Positions 25,318 through 33,912 of a DNA stretch of 64,000 nucleotides are shown here, one piece after another. The notes under the pieces are model-generated. The model was not told where the DNA came from. It saw only the letters and a list, made by a program, of their open reading frames with translations, and ran no database searches. Where the stretch lies: positions 1 to 64,000 of the forward strand of contig NZ_CP016809.1 in NCBI RefSeq assembly GCF_002741055.1. The letters run 5' to 3'. Position 1 is the first letter of the stretch; each line of letters starts with the position of its first letter. Source of the stretch: Paenibacillus ihbetae (GTDB lineage: Bacteria; Bacillota; Bacilli; Paenibacillales; Paenibacillaceae). The position numbers and the translations under genes were made by a program.

Positions 25318-25790
25318 TTACGTCAAACTCATGAAGCAGTTCATCATTTTGGATTCAGTCATTTTTAGTAAAATCACAATTTTTACCGGTGTGTCCGGGT
25401 CTGGTAAATCGTCGATTGTCTTTGATACCATCGCTGCAGAAGCGCAGGCGCTGTTGAACGATAACTTCAGTTTGCACTTAATTTCCTGCCTCGCAACCGC
25501 AAGCCGACAATATCGAGAACCTGAGCATGGCGATTGTGGTCGACCAGAAGCGGCTTGGAGGAGGCATGCAATCGACACTCGGCACGGTCAGCGATATTGC
25601 TCCGATGTTACGCTTGTTATTCGAGCGTGTGGGCCAGCCGCAAGTAGGCAATGTCGACCATTTCTCCTTCAATACTACACAAGGGATGTGCCCGGTATGC
25701 AACGGAGTCGGTCGGAAAGTGGGTGTCGATCTGGAGGCTGCCATAGACCAAAGCAAATCTCTGGGGGAGGGAGCCATCTGAACTGCTGAA
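25318..25790 (+). pseudogene. UvrA-like (UvrA2/drug-resistance type) ATPase, broken
   Basis: One frame gives SKITIFTGVSGSGKSSIVFD then TIAAEAQALLNDNFS, the Walker A region of UvrA. After a frameshift another frame gives NIENLSMAIVVDQKRLGGGM, then SDIAPMLRLLFERVGQPQVG and FNTTQGMCPVCNGVGRKVGV, which includes the UvrA zinc-knuckle start CPVCNG. The frame ends at 25781. More than 80% of the protein (usually 750-950 residues) is missing. The short family-specific spacing suggests the UvrA-like antibiotic-resistance paralogues rather than the housekeeping repair gene. Confidence 0.75.
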
Positions 25791-25865
25791 GTCTATACGA
25801 CAACTTATCAGCGTAATAGTAAAGGGTTTAGGCATTTATCCTATCAAGCCTGTTCTGCATAAATG

Positions 25866-26072
25866 ACTTGTCGAGGGACAAGAACATTAAGCCCATAGAA
25901 AGTCGCTAATTTAGCGACTTTTTAGGTTTATCGGAACAAGTTCTTGTTCCGAGTCGAGGACAAGAACTTGTTCCGATTGCCGTAAAGGACAATAATATAA
26001 GCCGATTACCGATTAGATGAGTATCTAACTATGTTTCAAAGAAATTTCATTAAACTTACGGGCAGGGTAGTG
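25866..26072. repeat. Dispersed intergenic repeat, copy 10 (fullest copy)
   Basis: Modules in order: ACTTGTCGAGGGACAAGAAC; terminator-like stem AAAGTCGCTAA/TTAGCGACTTT (25899-25921); hairpin GGAACAAGTTCTTG (25933-25946) with CAAGAACTTGTTCC (25961-25974); GATTGCCGTAAAGGACAA; GCCGATTACCGATTAGATGA; TATCTAACTATGTTTCAAAG; CATTAAACTTACGGGCAGGG. About 205 bases in all. This copy serves as a reference for the family. Confidence 0.8.
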
Positions 26073-26125
26073 AGAGAAAGCTGTGGAATAAATATACAAA
26101 CATTACTGCATAAGGAGGTCGTAAT

Positions 26126-26620
26126 ATGCCATTTCCAACGCATATCGTTGCAACAGGTGGATTTATAGAAGATGAGCAAGGAAATATACTTTTAGTAAAA
26201 ACTCGTGACGGTGGTTGGGTATACCTTGGTGGACAAGTGGAAGTTGGAGAAAATCTGATAGATGGTTTGATTCGCGAAATCAAAGAGGAAAGTGGAATTG
26301 CTGGTGTCTATTCAAATACAGGGATTTTTAAATGGTATGGTGGGGAGTTATTAGCTGTTACTGAGGAAACAACCGATAGTCGCTGGGTGGCGAAGGATAA
26401 AGTTCTTGATTTCATTGAAAACCCCGCTATTCAAGTCTCGTATGCGGGGATGCGTTCCTCGAGTAATACATATGTACAAAATACGAGTTTTGTGAAACAG
26501 ACACAAGTTTCAAAAACGCCCCTGAGCGTTTTAAGTGATTTCACAGTCAATTCCATCCATACACATCATCTATATTCATTCTTACTTTCATACCTCTCTT
26601 GCTCAATGATCCGGACATAA
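26126..26620 (+). pseudogene. Nudix hydrolase with internal deletion and foreign tail
   Basis: The frame is open for 164 codons after AAGGAGG. The Nudix box is GGQVEVGENLIDGLIREIKE then ESGI, intact. However, TGIFKWYGGELLAVTEETTD joins two segments that in relatives are separated by about 20 residues (K-W-x-D-G-V ... F-x-G-x-x-I-G-G-E-L), so an internal strand is deleted. After IENPAIQVSYAG the sequence no longer resembles the family. Probably inactive; it could still be expressed. It converges on the lipase-like gene. Confidence 0.6.
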
Positions 26621-27313
26621 TTCATAAATCTTGGCGATCAATTCTTCAGAGTTCGTTCGGAACGTTTCATTAGCGTCGGCCCAAGACGATTTCAAAAAAT
26701 AAGATGCGTGAAACCGCCAGCCTTGATGATCCGGATTAAAATCCAGTTGAATTTCGCGTCCAGGCTTTCCTTTATATATTTTGGAGCCTGGTTTGCGCCA
26801 GCTGCCGATTTGCGTGATTCGGTCTCGATTTTGGCCTGTTATATACGTAAAACCCTCATTATATGGAATGTCCTTCAAATAAAATTTCGGGCAACCTACA
26901 CCAAACACTCGAATCTGCTGAGCCCCATAGTGTTCTTGCAACTCAAGCCCAGTCCGGTATGCGATCACGCCGCCTGCGCTGTGACCGATCAGAATCAACC
27001 GTTCCACATCGGCTGCATGCGCACGTATGATGTGTGATGCTTCCTTAACTCGCCGCGATTGATCACGAACCAAGTCAAAGCCAGCTTGACTCAATTGACG
27101 GGTCAGCAGCCGGAATAAAGCAGAACCTTGCTTGCCGTTGGCCAAACCGTAGGGGAAAATCATCACAATTTTTGCATGACGATACCTTTTCGCAATTTCA
27201 TTGGCTGCGTCTTCAAAGTTATTCCGGTACGTCAGGATCCCGGCAATAAAACACACCAGGGTGCGACATTTCTCCGTGCATGTGCTGCTTGGTGATATAT
27301 AAGACTCTGTCAT
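26603..27313 (-). CDS. Alpha/beta hydrolase, lipase-like
   Basis: A 236-aa predicted serine hydrolase. The nucleophile elbow is ILIGHSAGGVIAYRTG (Ser in GHSAGG) at about residues 111-126. FIAGILTYRNNFEDAANEIA supplies the oxyanion region and FHASYFL near the C-terminus may supply the catalytic His. No signal peptide. AAGGAGGGGGG precedes the ATG. Its closest general resemblance is to class-3-lipase-like intracellular hydrolases; the substrate is unknown. Its 3' end overlaps the 3' end of the Nudix pseudogene, which is convergent. Confidence 0.75.
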   Translation of the reverse strand: MTESYISPSSTCTEKCRTLVCFIAGILTYRNNFEDAANEIAKRYRHAKIVMIFPYGLANGKQGSALFRLLTRQLSQAGFDLVRDQSRRVKEASHIIRAHAADVERLILIGHSAGGVIAYRTGLELQEHYGAQQIRVFGVGCPKFYLKDIPYNEGFTYITGQNRDRITQIGSWRKPGSKIYKGKPGREIQLDFNPDHQGWRFHASYFLKSSWADANETFRTNSEELIAKIYELCPDH

Positions 27314-27445
27314 GATTTCCCCCCTCCTTATTTTATTGACTTATTATGTGAAATTAATAACAATCATTCATTATAAATGTTTAAACGCTGCGATTGCCAA
27401 TACGCTCCACAAATGACCTTAGTCCCGAGTTTATCGCCAGATTCT

Positions 27446-28588
27446 CTAGAGCATGGTTTCATTCAAGCTTGAATCCGAATCTCTATAGAAAAAATTAGGC
27501 GTCACGATCCGATTGTCGTATGAACGATGAAATATATGTGTCGTGGCGGGCGACAGCGGCGGTATTAGCCATGTCCAATCCCCTGTTACCGGACAGCCTC
27601 TCTTCTCCTCATTCGACTCGAAGCGTTTCAATTGCTTAGCAGCTGTATGATGATCTACAATCGTAACCCCATTCTTCTTATAAGAGTACAAAACAGCCAC
27701 ATTCAATTCAACAAGCGCACGATCGCGCCATAGCGTAGATTCATGCCTTGTAGGCAGCCCCATAATCTCGGCTAGTGTCGGCAGCAAGTTATACCGCTGC
27801 TCATCCGCCAAGTTGCGAGCGCCAATCTCCGTTCCCATGTACCAACCATTGAAAGGAGCTGCCGTATAAGAAATGCCGCCAATCTCAAGCCGCATGTCGG
27901 ACACAATCGGCACTTCGTACCACCGAATGCCGAGCTTACGCAATTGCGGGTATTGCGGGTGCTCGATCGGCACCTCCAGCACAAGCTCCTTGGGGATATC
28001 AAACCAACGGGGTTTCTTTCCCTGTGCACTGATCACCAGCGGCAATACATCGAATGGCGTTCTCATTCCCTCCCATCCGAGTGAATGACATAAAGATGTC
28101 AGCGCAAGCGAATCCGGGTCCCCGACCATCCCATGATCCGTCTCATAGCCAGCATATCGAATAAGCTGATGATTCCATACTCGCGGATCGGGATGATGCT
28201 TCAGAGGATCTGCCGGTCTAAAAACGGTTATTGCAGGACGAATTTGACCGCCATTCGTAGCGTACGCTATATGCTTGAACAAAGCATCCGCCATCTCCTC
28301 ATCGGTAGTGACATGCCGGGCATCAAACACGGTGAGTCCTTCCCAAAACAAGCGGCCAATGCAGCGATTGCTGTTTCTCCATGCCATCCGGCAGCCATGG
28401 GTTAACTCCTCATCGGTATGCTCGTATGTACCCGACTCCATGATTTGCGTTTGTACTTCAGCCAGGCGTTGTTTCATTTCAGCTTCAGGTTTATGTAATT
28501 CGGTGTAACATGCTTGTATAAAATGGGCCGCCTCAAGCTTAAGCCGTTCCAGACCAAATTCATGCTCTTGTACCGGTACCAAAGTCAT
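27446..28588 (-). CDS. nos: Bacterial nitric oxide synthase (oxygenase domain only)
   Basis: Oxidises L-arginine to citrulline and NO using heme and tetrahydrofolate/biopterin. This is the stand-alone oxygenase found in bacilli; electrons come from unlinked flavodoxin or flavodoxin reductase, so no reductase domain is expected. The heme ligand Cys76 is in [10 protein letters not shown] and the substrate-binding Glu254 in [25 protein letters not shown] and the C-terminal [12 protein letters not shown] are also conserved. I use the ATG at 28588 because GAGAGGAG lies just before it; a frame from 28612 adds eight residues. 380 aa fits the family (about 360-390). In Bacillus, NO protects against oxidative stress and some antibiotics (established knowledge). 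Confidence 0.95.
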   Translation of the reverse strand: MTLVPVQEHEFGLERLKLEAAHFIQACYTELHKPEAEMKQRLAEVQTQIMESGTYEHTDEELTHGCRMAWRNSNRCIGRLFWEGLTVFDARHVTTDEEMADALFKHIAYATNGGQIRPAITVFRPADPLKHHPDPRVWNHQLIRYAGYETDHGMVGDPDSLALTSLCHSLGWEGMRTPFDVLPLVISAQGKKPRWFDIPKELVLEVPIEHPQYPQLRKLGIRWYEVPIVSDMRLEIGGISYTAAPFNGWYMGTEIGARNLADEQRYNLLPTLAEIMGLPTRHESTLWRDRALVELNVAVLYSYKKNGVTIVDHHTAAKQLKRFESNEEKRGCPVTGDWTWLIPPLSPATTHIFHRSYDNRIVTPNFFYRDSDSSLNETML

Positions 28589-28665
28589 CTTGCTCCTCTC
28601 ATCGCTCCTCATGCCTTCAGGAATATACTACCTTGAAGTCCAGCCATCGATCAAATCCATCCGCC

Positions 28666-28711
28666 TATTGTTCGGGTTTTGCTCACATTATTGTTCGGAT
28701 TTTGCTCACAT
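28666..28711. repeat. Tandem 23-bp direct repeat upstream of nos
   Basis: Two adjacent copies (28666-28688 and 28689-28711) each begin TATTGTTCGG and end TTTTGCTCACAT; they differ at one base (G/A). The repeat is 78 bases before the nos start, so it may be a regulator-binding site. Multiple 20-bp repeats of this kind also occur at the ends of IS21-type elements, so it could be an insertion-sequence scar. Confidence 0.75.
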
Positions 28712-28735
28712 CTTTGTCCTCTATCACAAATAGCA

Positions 28736-28774
28736 AAAAGAACCTCAAATCCAAGGGCGGATTAAGGTTCTTTT
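28736..28774 (-). terminator. Terminator after mqo (bidirectional)
   Basis: AAAAGAACCT (28736-28745) pairs with AGGTTCTTTT (28765-28774). In the minus direction the stem is followed by TTTTTGCT, ending mqo before nos. Confidence 0.7.
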
Positions 28775-28830
28775 GTGAACCGATCATCAATGAAAATTGA
28801 GAGATCGATCTCATCAATATAATTAAAGAA

Positions 28831-30330
28831 TTAACTATGGACGAGTTCTTTTTCGCTTAGACCAAGCGTCTTCGAGGTGGAGTGATGAATTTCTTGCAGC
28901 AGCTCAGGCTGATCCACGAGGGAAACGCCATAGGAAGGAATCATCTCTTTAATCTTCGGCTCCCATTCCTTCATATGCTGAGGGAAGCACTTTTGCAGCA
29001 CTTCAAGCATAACGTGAACGGCCGTAGAAGCACCTGGAGAAGCGCCGAGCAATGCAGCAATCGAGCCATCGGAAGCGCTTATGACCTCCGTACCGAATTG
29101 GAGCGTGCCTTTGCCGGCGTCCGTATCCTTGATAACCTGTACCCGCTGGCCTGCTACGACAATTTCCCAATCCTCGCTCTTGGCGTTCGGGATGAACTCA
29201 CGCAGCTCTTCCATGCGCTTTTCATTGGATAACAGCACTTGCTGGATCAGATATTTCGTCAACGCCATCTCTTTAACGCCGGCTGCCAGCATCGTGAGCA
29301 GATTGTTCGGTTTAACGGAACGGATCAGGTCAAGATTGCTTCCCGTCTTCAAGAACTTCGGCGAGAAACCGGCAAAAGGACCAAACAACAGGGTTTTCTT
29401 ATTGTCGATATATCTTGTATCCAAGTGTGGAACCGACATTGGAGGCGCTCCAACCTTGGCTTTACCATACACCTTGGCATGATGCTGCTCGACAACCTCC
29501 GGATTGTTGCATACCATGAACAGGCCGCTTACCGGGAAACCGCCGATATGCTTGGATTCAGGAATGCCGGTCTTCTGCAGTAAAGGCAGACTGCCTCCGC
29601 CTCCGCCGATGAAGACAAACTTCGCCGTATGCTCCTCAACCGAACCGGTGTCGATATTACGAACTTTAAGTTTCCAAGAACCGTCGCTGCCCCGTTTAAT
29701 ATCTTTCACCATATGCTTGTAGTGAACCTCAACGTTGTGACTCTTCAAGTGGTCGAACAGCATGCGCGTTAAAGCACCAAAGTTAACGTCCGTTCCGGAA
29801 TCAATTTTGGTGGCGGCCATCGGTTCGCTGGAAGTCCGTCCTTCCATGATCAGCGGAATCCATTCCTTCAGCTTCTCCGGATCCTCGGAATATTCCATTC
29901 CTTGAAACAGCGGGTTGTTTGACAGCGCTTCAAAACGTTTCTTTAAAAAGCTAACATTGCTCTCCCCTTGCACCAAACTCATATGAGGAATAGGCATAAT
30001 AAAGTCCTGAGGATTGCGGATCAGATTGCTGCTAACCAGATAAGACCAGAATTGACGCGAAAGCTGAAATTGCTCATTAATTTTAATCGCTTTGCTGATA
30101 TCTATAGTTCCGTCAGGTTTTTCGGTTGTATAATTAAGCTCGCACAACGCAGCATGTCCCGTGCCTGCATTATTCCATTCGTTGGAGCTCTCTTCCCCCG
30201 GACTTGCCAGTTTCTCAAACACTCTGATTTCCCACTCAGGCGCCAGCTCTTTCAGTAAAGCTCCCAATGTCGCGCTCATAATCCCGGCACCAATTAAGAT
30301 GACGTCTGTTTTTTTCTGAATGCTGCTCAT
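28831..30330 (-). CDS. mqo: Malate:quinone oxidoreductase
   Basis: FAD-dependent, membrane-associated enzyme that oxidises malate to oxaloacetate and passes electrons to the quinone pool, bypassing NAD-linked malate dehydrogenase. 499 aa, the normal length. The FAD-binding motif is [20 protein letters not shown] near the N-terminus. Also conserved are [24 protein letters not shown] residues ([20 protein letters not shown]), [10 protein letters not shown], and [28 protein letters not shown] precedes the ATG. Monocistronic. Confidence 0.96.
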   Translation of the reverse strand: MSSIQKKTDVILIGAGIMSATLGALLKELAPEWEIRVFEKLASPGEESSNEWNNAGTGHAALCELNYTTEKPDGTIDISKAIKINEQFQLSRQFWSYLVSSNLIRNPQDFIMPIPHMSLVQGESNVSFLKKRFEALSNNPLFQGMEYSEDPEKLKEWIPLIMEGRTSSEPMAATKIDSGTDVNFGALTRMLFDHLKSHNVEVHYKHMVKDIKRGSDGSWKLKVRNIDTGSVEEHTAKFVFIGGGGGSLPLLQKTGIPESKHIGGFPVSGLFMVCNNPEVVEQHHAKVYGKAKVGAPPMSVPHLDTRYIDNKKTLLFGPFAGFSPKFLKTGSNLDLIRSVKPNNLLTMLAAGVKEMALTKYLIQQVLLSNEKRMEELREFIPNAKSEDWEIVVAGQRVQVIKDTDAGKGTLQFGTEVISASDGSIAALLGASPGASTAVHVMLEVLQKCFPQHMKEWEPKIKEMIPSYGVSLVDQPELLQEIHHSTSKTLGLSEKELVHS

Positions 30331-30663
30331 GATATCCTTCCTTATCCACTATATTTGCAAAAAAAGAGTAGGCGCCGCCGCTTATCCAACCTAAGCAAAA
30401 CGTCACCTCAACAAAGAACCAGTTCCGTTGTAATGATCACCATATCATTCTAGTCTATTATAAATATTTATAGATTAAAATATCTACTACTATCTGATAA
30501 TTATAAACGATTTCAAGCTAGGGACAAGAACTTATCGCATAAAATCACAAAAGCCGCCGGTTTTTGGCGACTTTTGGTCGACTCCGATCTCAACGTGCGG
30601 TTGAATGGCCGCAGGTGAAGCGGGATTGCGTTTTGGCCCGTTAAACGGGCACTACCGCCCCAA
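30331..30663. other. Intergenic region between the M16 protease and mqo
   Basis: Holds the last copy of the dispersed repeat (copy 11, 30516-30580: GCTAGGGACAAGAACTTATC with a hairpin) and a small palindrome GCCCGTTAAACGGGC near 30640. The AT-rich 30430-30520 stretch upstream of mqo probably contains its promoter, but I see no clear -35/-10 pair. Confidence 0.5.
30549..30575 (-). terminator. Terminator for the M16 protease gene
   Basis: AAAAGCCGCC, loop GGTTTTT, GGCGACTTTT. In the minus direction it ends with a T-rich arm. It coincides with repeat copy 11. Confidence 0.6.
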
Positions 30664-33591
30664 TTACTTCTCAAACAAAGGGAGAACTTCCCCGAATAAA
30701 TGTCGCTGGGCTTCTACGCTGTCTTCATTCCCAACCGTGCATTTACTGCCCAACTCGAGCACCGACTCGACTAGCGGAGCAAGACCCGCAACGTCTTCCG
30801 CCGTTGTATTCAGCACCTCGTCCCTTTCTCTCTGCAAATCATCATCATCATAATCGCAAAGATACAAGACCAGCGAGTTCGCTGAAGCGGCAGCAGGGCT
30901 GTTCGCCGGCTCTAGTTCCCGGATCGCCCCGATGATATATCGGGTCATCTCCTGGTCACTCGCCTTAAAGCCCCGTAAATAATCCGGGATTTGGGCATAA
31001 ACCTCATACGTTCGAGCAAGGTTCGGATCGCGGTAGGATACCATATAGCTGTTGCCGTCCCGTTGGAATCCGGTCATGCAGCCGTAAGCACCGCCTTTCA
31101 CCCGGATCTGGTTCCACAGATAATCATAGGACAGAATCATTTTCAGCACCCGCAAAGAACCGGTATACGGATATCCCTTATCGATAAAATTGCCGGTTTG
31201 CGCCGCATATTGAACCTCGGATGACGTCTTAAAGCCTTCATTGCGAAGCTGCGGCGTGAATTCTACAAGCACCCGCTGCACCGGGTGATGATACAGCTTC
31301 TCTTTAAACGCAGCCGCCAGCGGCTTGACACTTGCGAGGCCTTCCTGCTCGGCCGTATAGCTTACCAGCAGATTTTCCGGCCTGAAGATATAGCCGGCCA
31401 GCTCCTTCAATCGATGGATAAGCGCGTCCTTCTCCTCGTCAAAATGGCTTTCCAAATGCTCCAGCAGCCGATAGTGGGAAATCCCGCCGACCCTATCGCG
31501 GAACGCGTACACGGCGGAATGATAGGACAAAGCCCGCTCCCTTGCCGCCAGATGACCCGATGAAATCAGCTTCCGCTGCTCACTGGATTTGAGCTGAGCA
31601 ATCAACTCATACAGCCGTTTCGTATCATCGAAGTTCGAGGACAGGATCATTTCCTGGATCAATTCGAAAGCGGAGCTCAGCTGGCTGTACAGCACCTTCG
31701 CTTGAAATTCAAACACGGCTTTATAGCCATTGACCTGCTTTGCGCTGCCGTATGCTTCGATGCTCGTGTGTATCCCGCCTGTATGAATGTTGATCCGATT
31801 GGCAAGCTGATGGTAGCTGAAACGCTCCGTATTGACGGATCCGATTGCCCCCTCCAATATGCCGGCATAGGCAAGCAAATCCTGTGGAACCTTGTTCAGA
31901 TCAAAGCATAGGCGCAAATAACCGATCCCGTTGGTAAACAGCTTGTGATATAAAATGGAGGTATCATCCAGTCGATCGAGCTCCAGGCCGAGCTTTGGTG
32001 ATTGCGGGTCCAAATCCTCCCGCGAGAGCAAGGGGATCGTTGCCGATTGCTCCTTGGTCGAAGGTTCGTTCTGATATGCCTTAAGAGCCTTGGTGCGATC
32101 GACGAGCTGCTGAAGCTCATCCGGGTTCAACTGATCCCGGTAGGATTGAAGACGTGCTTTAAGCTTTTGCTCGTTTTTGGCGCCCAGCCCTTTTTCCGGA
32201 ACGACAGCGACAACGGATGCATGCGTATTTCGAATCAAATACCGCTCTATCAGCCCCTCGAAATACCCTTTATCCATCTTTTCTTTGAGTCGTTCGAAGA
32301 TATGATGGCTCTCCAGATGCACAAAAGGCGCATGATCATTATAAAGCCAGCTCCCTAGCACTTGCAGCGCATAGCTTAAGCCCTTCGGGTAACGGCCGAA
32401 ATCGGCTTCCCGGTATTGAAATTCGTAGAAGCTGATGCCGGCAAGCAGAGAATCCCTGTCGATGCCCTTGCTTACCAGTTCATTCAAGACATTCGTAATC
32501 GTATCAACGAATAGATCCCGATCGCTCTGGTTGCTCCCTTTCGCAACGATGCTGAAGACCGGCTGATAGATTCGGCTCTGATAGGTTCCATACACCTCCT
32601 TCGCGATCCCTTGGTCCAGGATGGACTGTCGCAAGGGAGCCCCTTGCGATCCCAGCAGCGCATAGTGCAATACTTGAAAAGCGATCGCCAGCTCAGCATC
32701 CAGGCTCGTTCCGATCACTGCATTATACGTCAAATAGGAGCGGTTCTCCTCCGATTCTCCGCCTCCGATCGAATACGAAGTCACCGCCTCCGCCCGTCGA
32801 TGAAACGGAGCTTGGAGCATGATATTGGAAGCTGCATCCGCCCGGTCATAATGACCGAGATATGTCTCGTCAAGCCATTTTAGCTTCTCCTCCATATCCA
32901 TGCTTCCATATAAATAAATATAGCTGTTGGAAGGATGGTAATATTTCGAGTGATAAGCCAGCAGCTCCTGATATTGCAGGTTCGGAATATCATCCGGATG
33001 TCCGCCGGATTCCAAGGAATAGATCGTGTCCGGGAACAGCGAGTTCAACACGGACCGGTATACGACCCGTTCAGGCGAGGAAAAGGCGCCCTTCATTTCG
33101 TTGTACACGACACCGTTATATTTGAGCTCTGCATCCGCCGATTCCAGATTGTAATTCCAGCCCTCTTGAAGAAATATCGCTTCTTCTTGATGAATGTTGG
33201 GATGAAGAACCGCATCCATATAGACATCCATCAAATTGTGGAAGTCTTGGTCATTCCGGCTTGCTACCGGATAAATCGTTTTATCCGCGAAGGTCATCGC
33301 ATTCAGAAAGGTGTTCAGGGAGCCCTTAGACAGCTCTACAAAGGAATCCTTGGCAGGAAACTTGCGCGATCCGCACAGCACGGCATGCTCCAAAATATGC
33401 GTTAGCCCCGTATTGTCGGTTGGCGGTGTCCGAAAACCGATCGTAAACACCTTATTCTCATCGTCATTAGAGAGCAGGATGATTCTGGCCCCGCTGCGCT
33501 TATGCTCCAGCAAAGCTCCGTCGGACTGTATATCGTGCAGCCTTTGATGCTGCAGCAGTTCATATGACGTTAACGAATCCAGTGTCTTCAT
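30664..33591 (-). CDS. Insulinase-type metalloprotease, M16C (presequence-protease-like)
   Basis: A 975-aa zinc peptidase, the length of the M16C subfamily. The inverted zinc motif HILEH (65-69) lies in TGLTHILEHAVLCGSRKFPA, with the family's KDSFVELSKGSLNTFLNAMT following. The C-terminal half repeats the fold and carries RVKGGAYGCM, the conserved substrate-clamp R-x-x-G-(G/A)-Y. I start at the ATG at 33591 (MKTLDSLTSYELLQHQRLHD) because GGAGG is well placed before it; a 57-residue longer frame lacks support. Probably a cytosolic peptide-degrading enzyme. Ordinary housekeeping gene. Confidence 0.93.
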   Translation of the reverse strand: MKTLDSLTSYELLQHQRLHDIQSDGALLEHKRSGARIILLSNDDENKVFTIGFRTPPTDNTGLTHILEHAVLCGSRKFPAKDSFVELSKGSLNTFLNAMTFADKTIYPVASRNDQDFHNLMDVYMDAVLHPNIHQEEAIFLQEGWNYNLESADAELKYNGVVYNEMKGAFSSPERVVYRSVLNSLFPDTIYSLESGGHPDDIPNLQYQELLAYHSKYYHPSNSYIYLYGSMDMEEKLKWLDETYLGHYDRADAASNIMLQAPFHRRAEAVTSYSIGGGESEENRSYLTYNAVIGTSLDAELAIAFQVLHYALLGSQGAPLRQSILDQGIAKEVYGTYQSRIYQPVFSIVAKGSNQSDRDLFVDTITNVLNELVSKGIDRDSLLAGISFYEFQYREADFGRYPKGLSYALQVLGSWLYNDHAPFVHLESHHIFERLKEKMDKGYFEGLIERYLIRNTHASVVAVVPEKGLGAKNEQKLKARLQSYRDQLNPDELQQLVDRTKALKAYQNEPSTKEQSATIPLLSREDLDPQSPKLGLELDRLDDTSILYHKLFTNGIGYLRLCFDLNKVPQDLLAYAGILEGAIGSVNTERFSYHQLANRINIHTGGIHTSIEAYGSAKQVNGYKAVFEFQAKVLYSQLSSAFELIQEMILSSNFDDTKRLYELIAQLKSSEQRKLISSGHLAARERALSYHSAVYAFRDRVGGISHYRLLEHLESHFDEEKDALIHRLKELAGYIFRPENLLVSYTAEQEGLASVKPLAAAFKEKLYHHPVQRVLVEFTPQLRNEGFKTSSEVQYAAQTGNFIDKGYPYTGSLRVLKMILSYDYLWNQIRVKGGAYGCMTGFQRDGNSYMVSYRDPNLARTYEVYAQIPDYLRGFKASDQEMTRYIIGAIRELEPANSPAAASANSLVLYLCDYDDDDLQRERDEVLNTTAEDVAGLAPLVESVLELGSKCTVGNEDSVEAQRHLFGEVLPLFEK

Positions 33592-33912
33592 AAAAATAAC
33601 CTCCAAGACCGTCTCCTTGCGGAGCACGGTAATATGCACTTCTATTTTTGCCGTTCCACAACCGGGTGTAACCTCTCCTCTCCCTATATTCATTCGACGT
33701 ATCTGCTGCACCTCCTCCACACGACGCTTTCGATCAGGCTCGGCCAGGCAGCGTAATAACAAGCATCAAAAAACTTTCAAATGAGGATGTAAGGTTCATG
33801 CCACTATCGAATGGTTCGCTATCAATTGATAAAAATTACAATCGGAGGAAATACTGAGTCAAAATATTCAGTAGCTATGAGCACCGTTAAATCGGGAAAG
33901 GTGTGAGCATCC
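33592..33912. other. Divergent intergenic region, protease / ger operon
   Basis: About 320 bases with no gene. A GGAGG at 33844 is followed by a small hairpin (ACTGA ... TCAGT, about 33855-33874) but no start codon. I could not find a convincing SigG promoter for the ger operon by eye. Confidence 0.4.

Noticed and set aside
27330..27390. Possible Fur box upstream of the lipase-like gene
   Set aside because: The AATGATTGTTATT stretch resembles a Fur half-site but lacks the paired inverted half with correct spacing.
27446..28588. Truncated nitric oxide synthase lacking its reductase
   Set aside because: Stand-alone oxygenase is the normal form in bacilli and the length is complete.
30664..33762. 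1032-residue version of the M16 protease
   Set aside because: The first 57 codons lack family similarity, and GGAGG supports the start at 33591.
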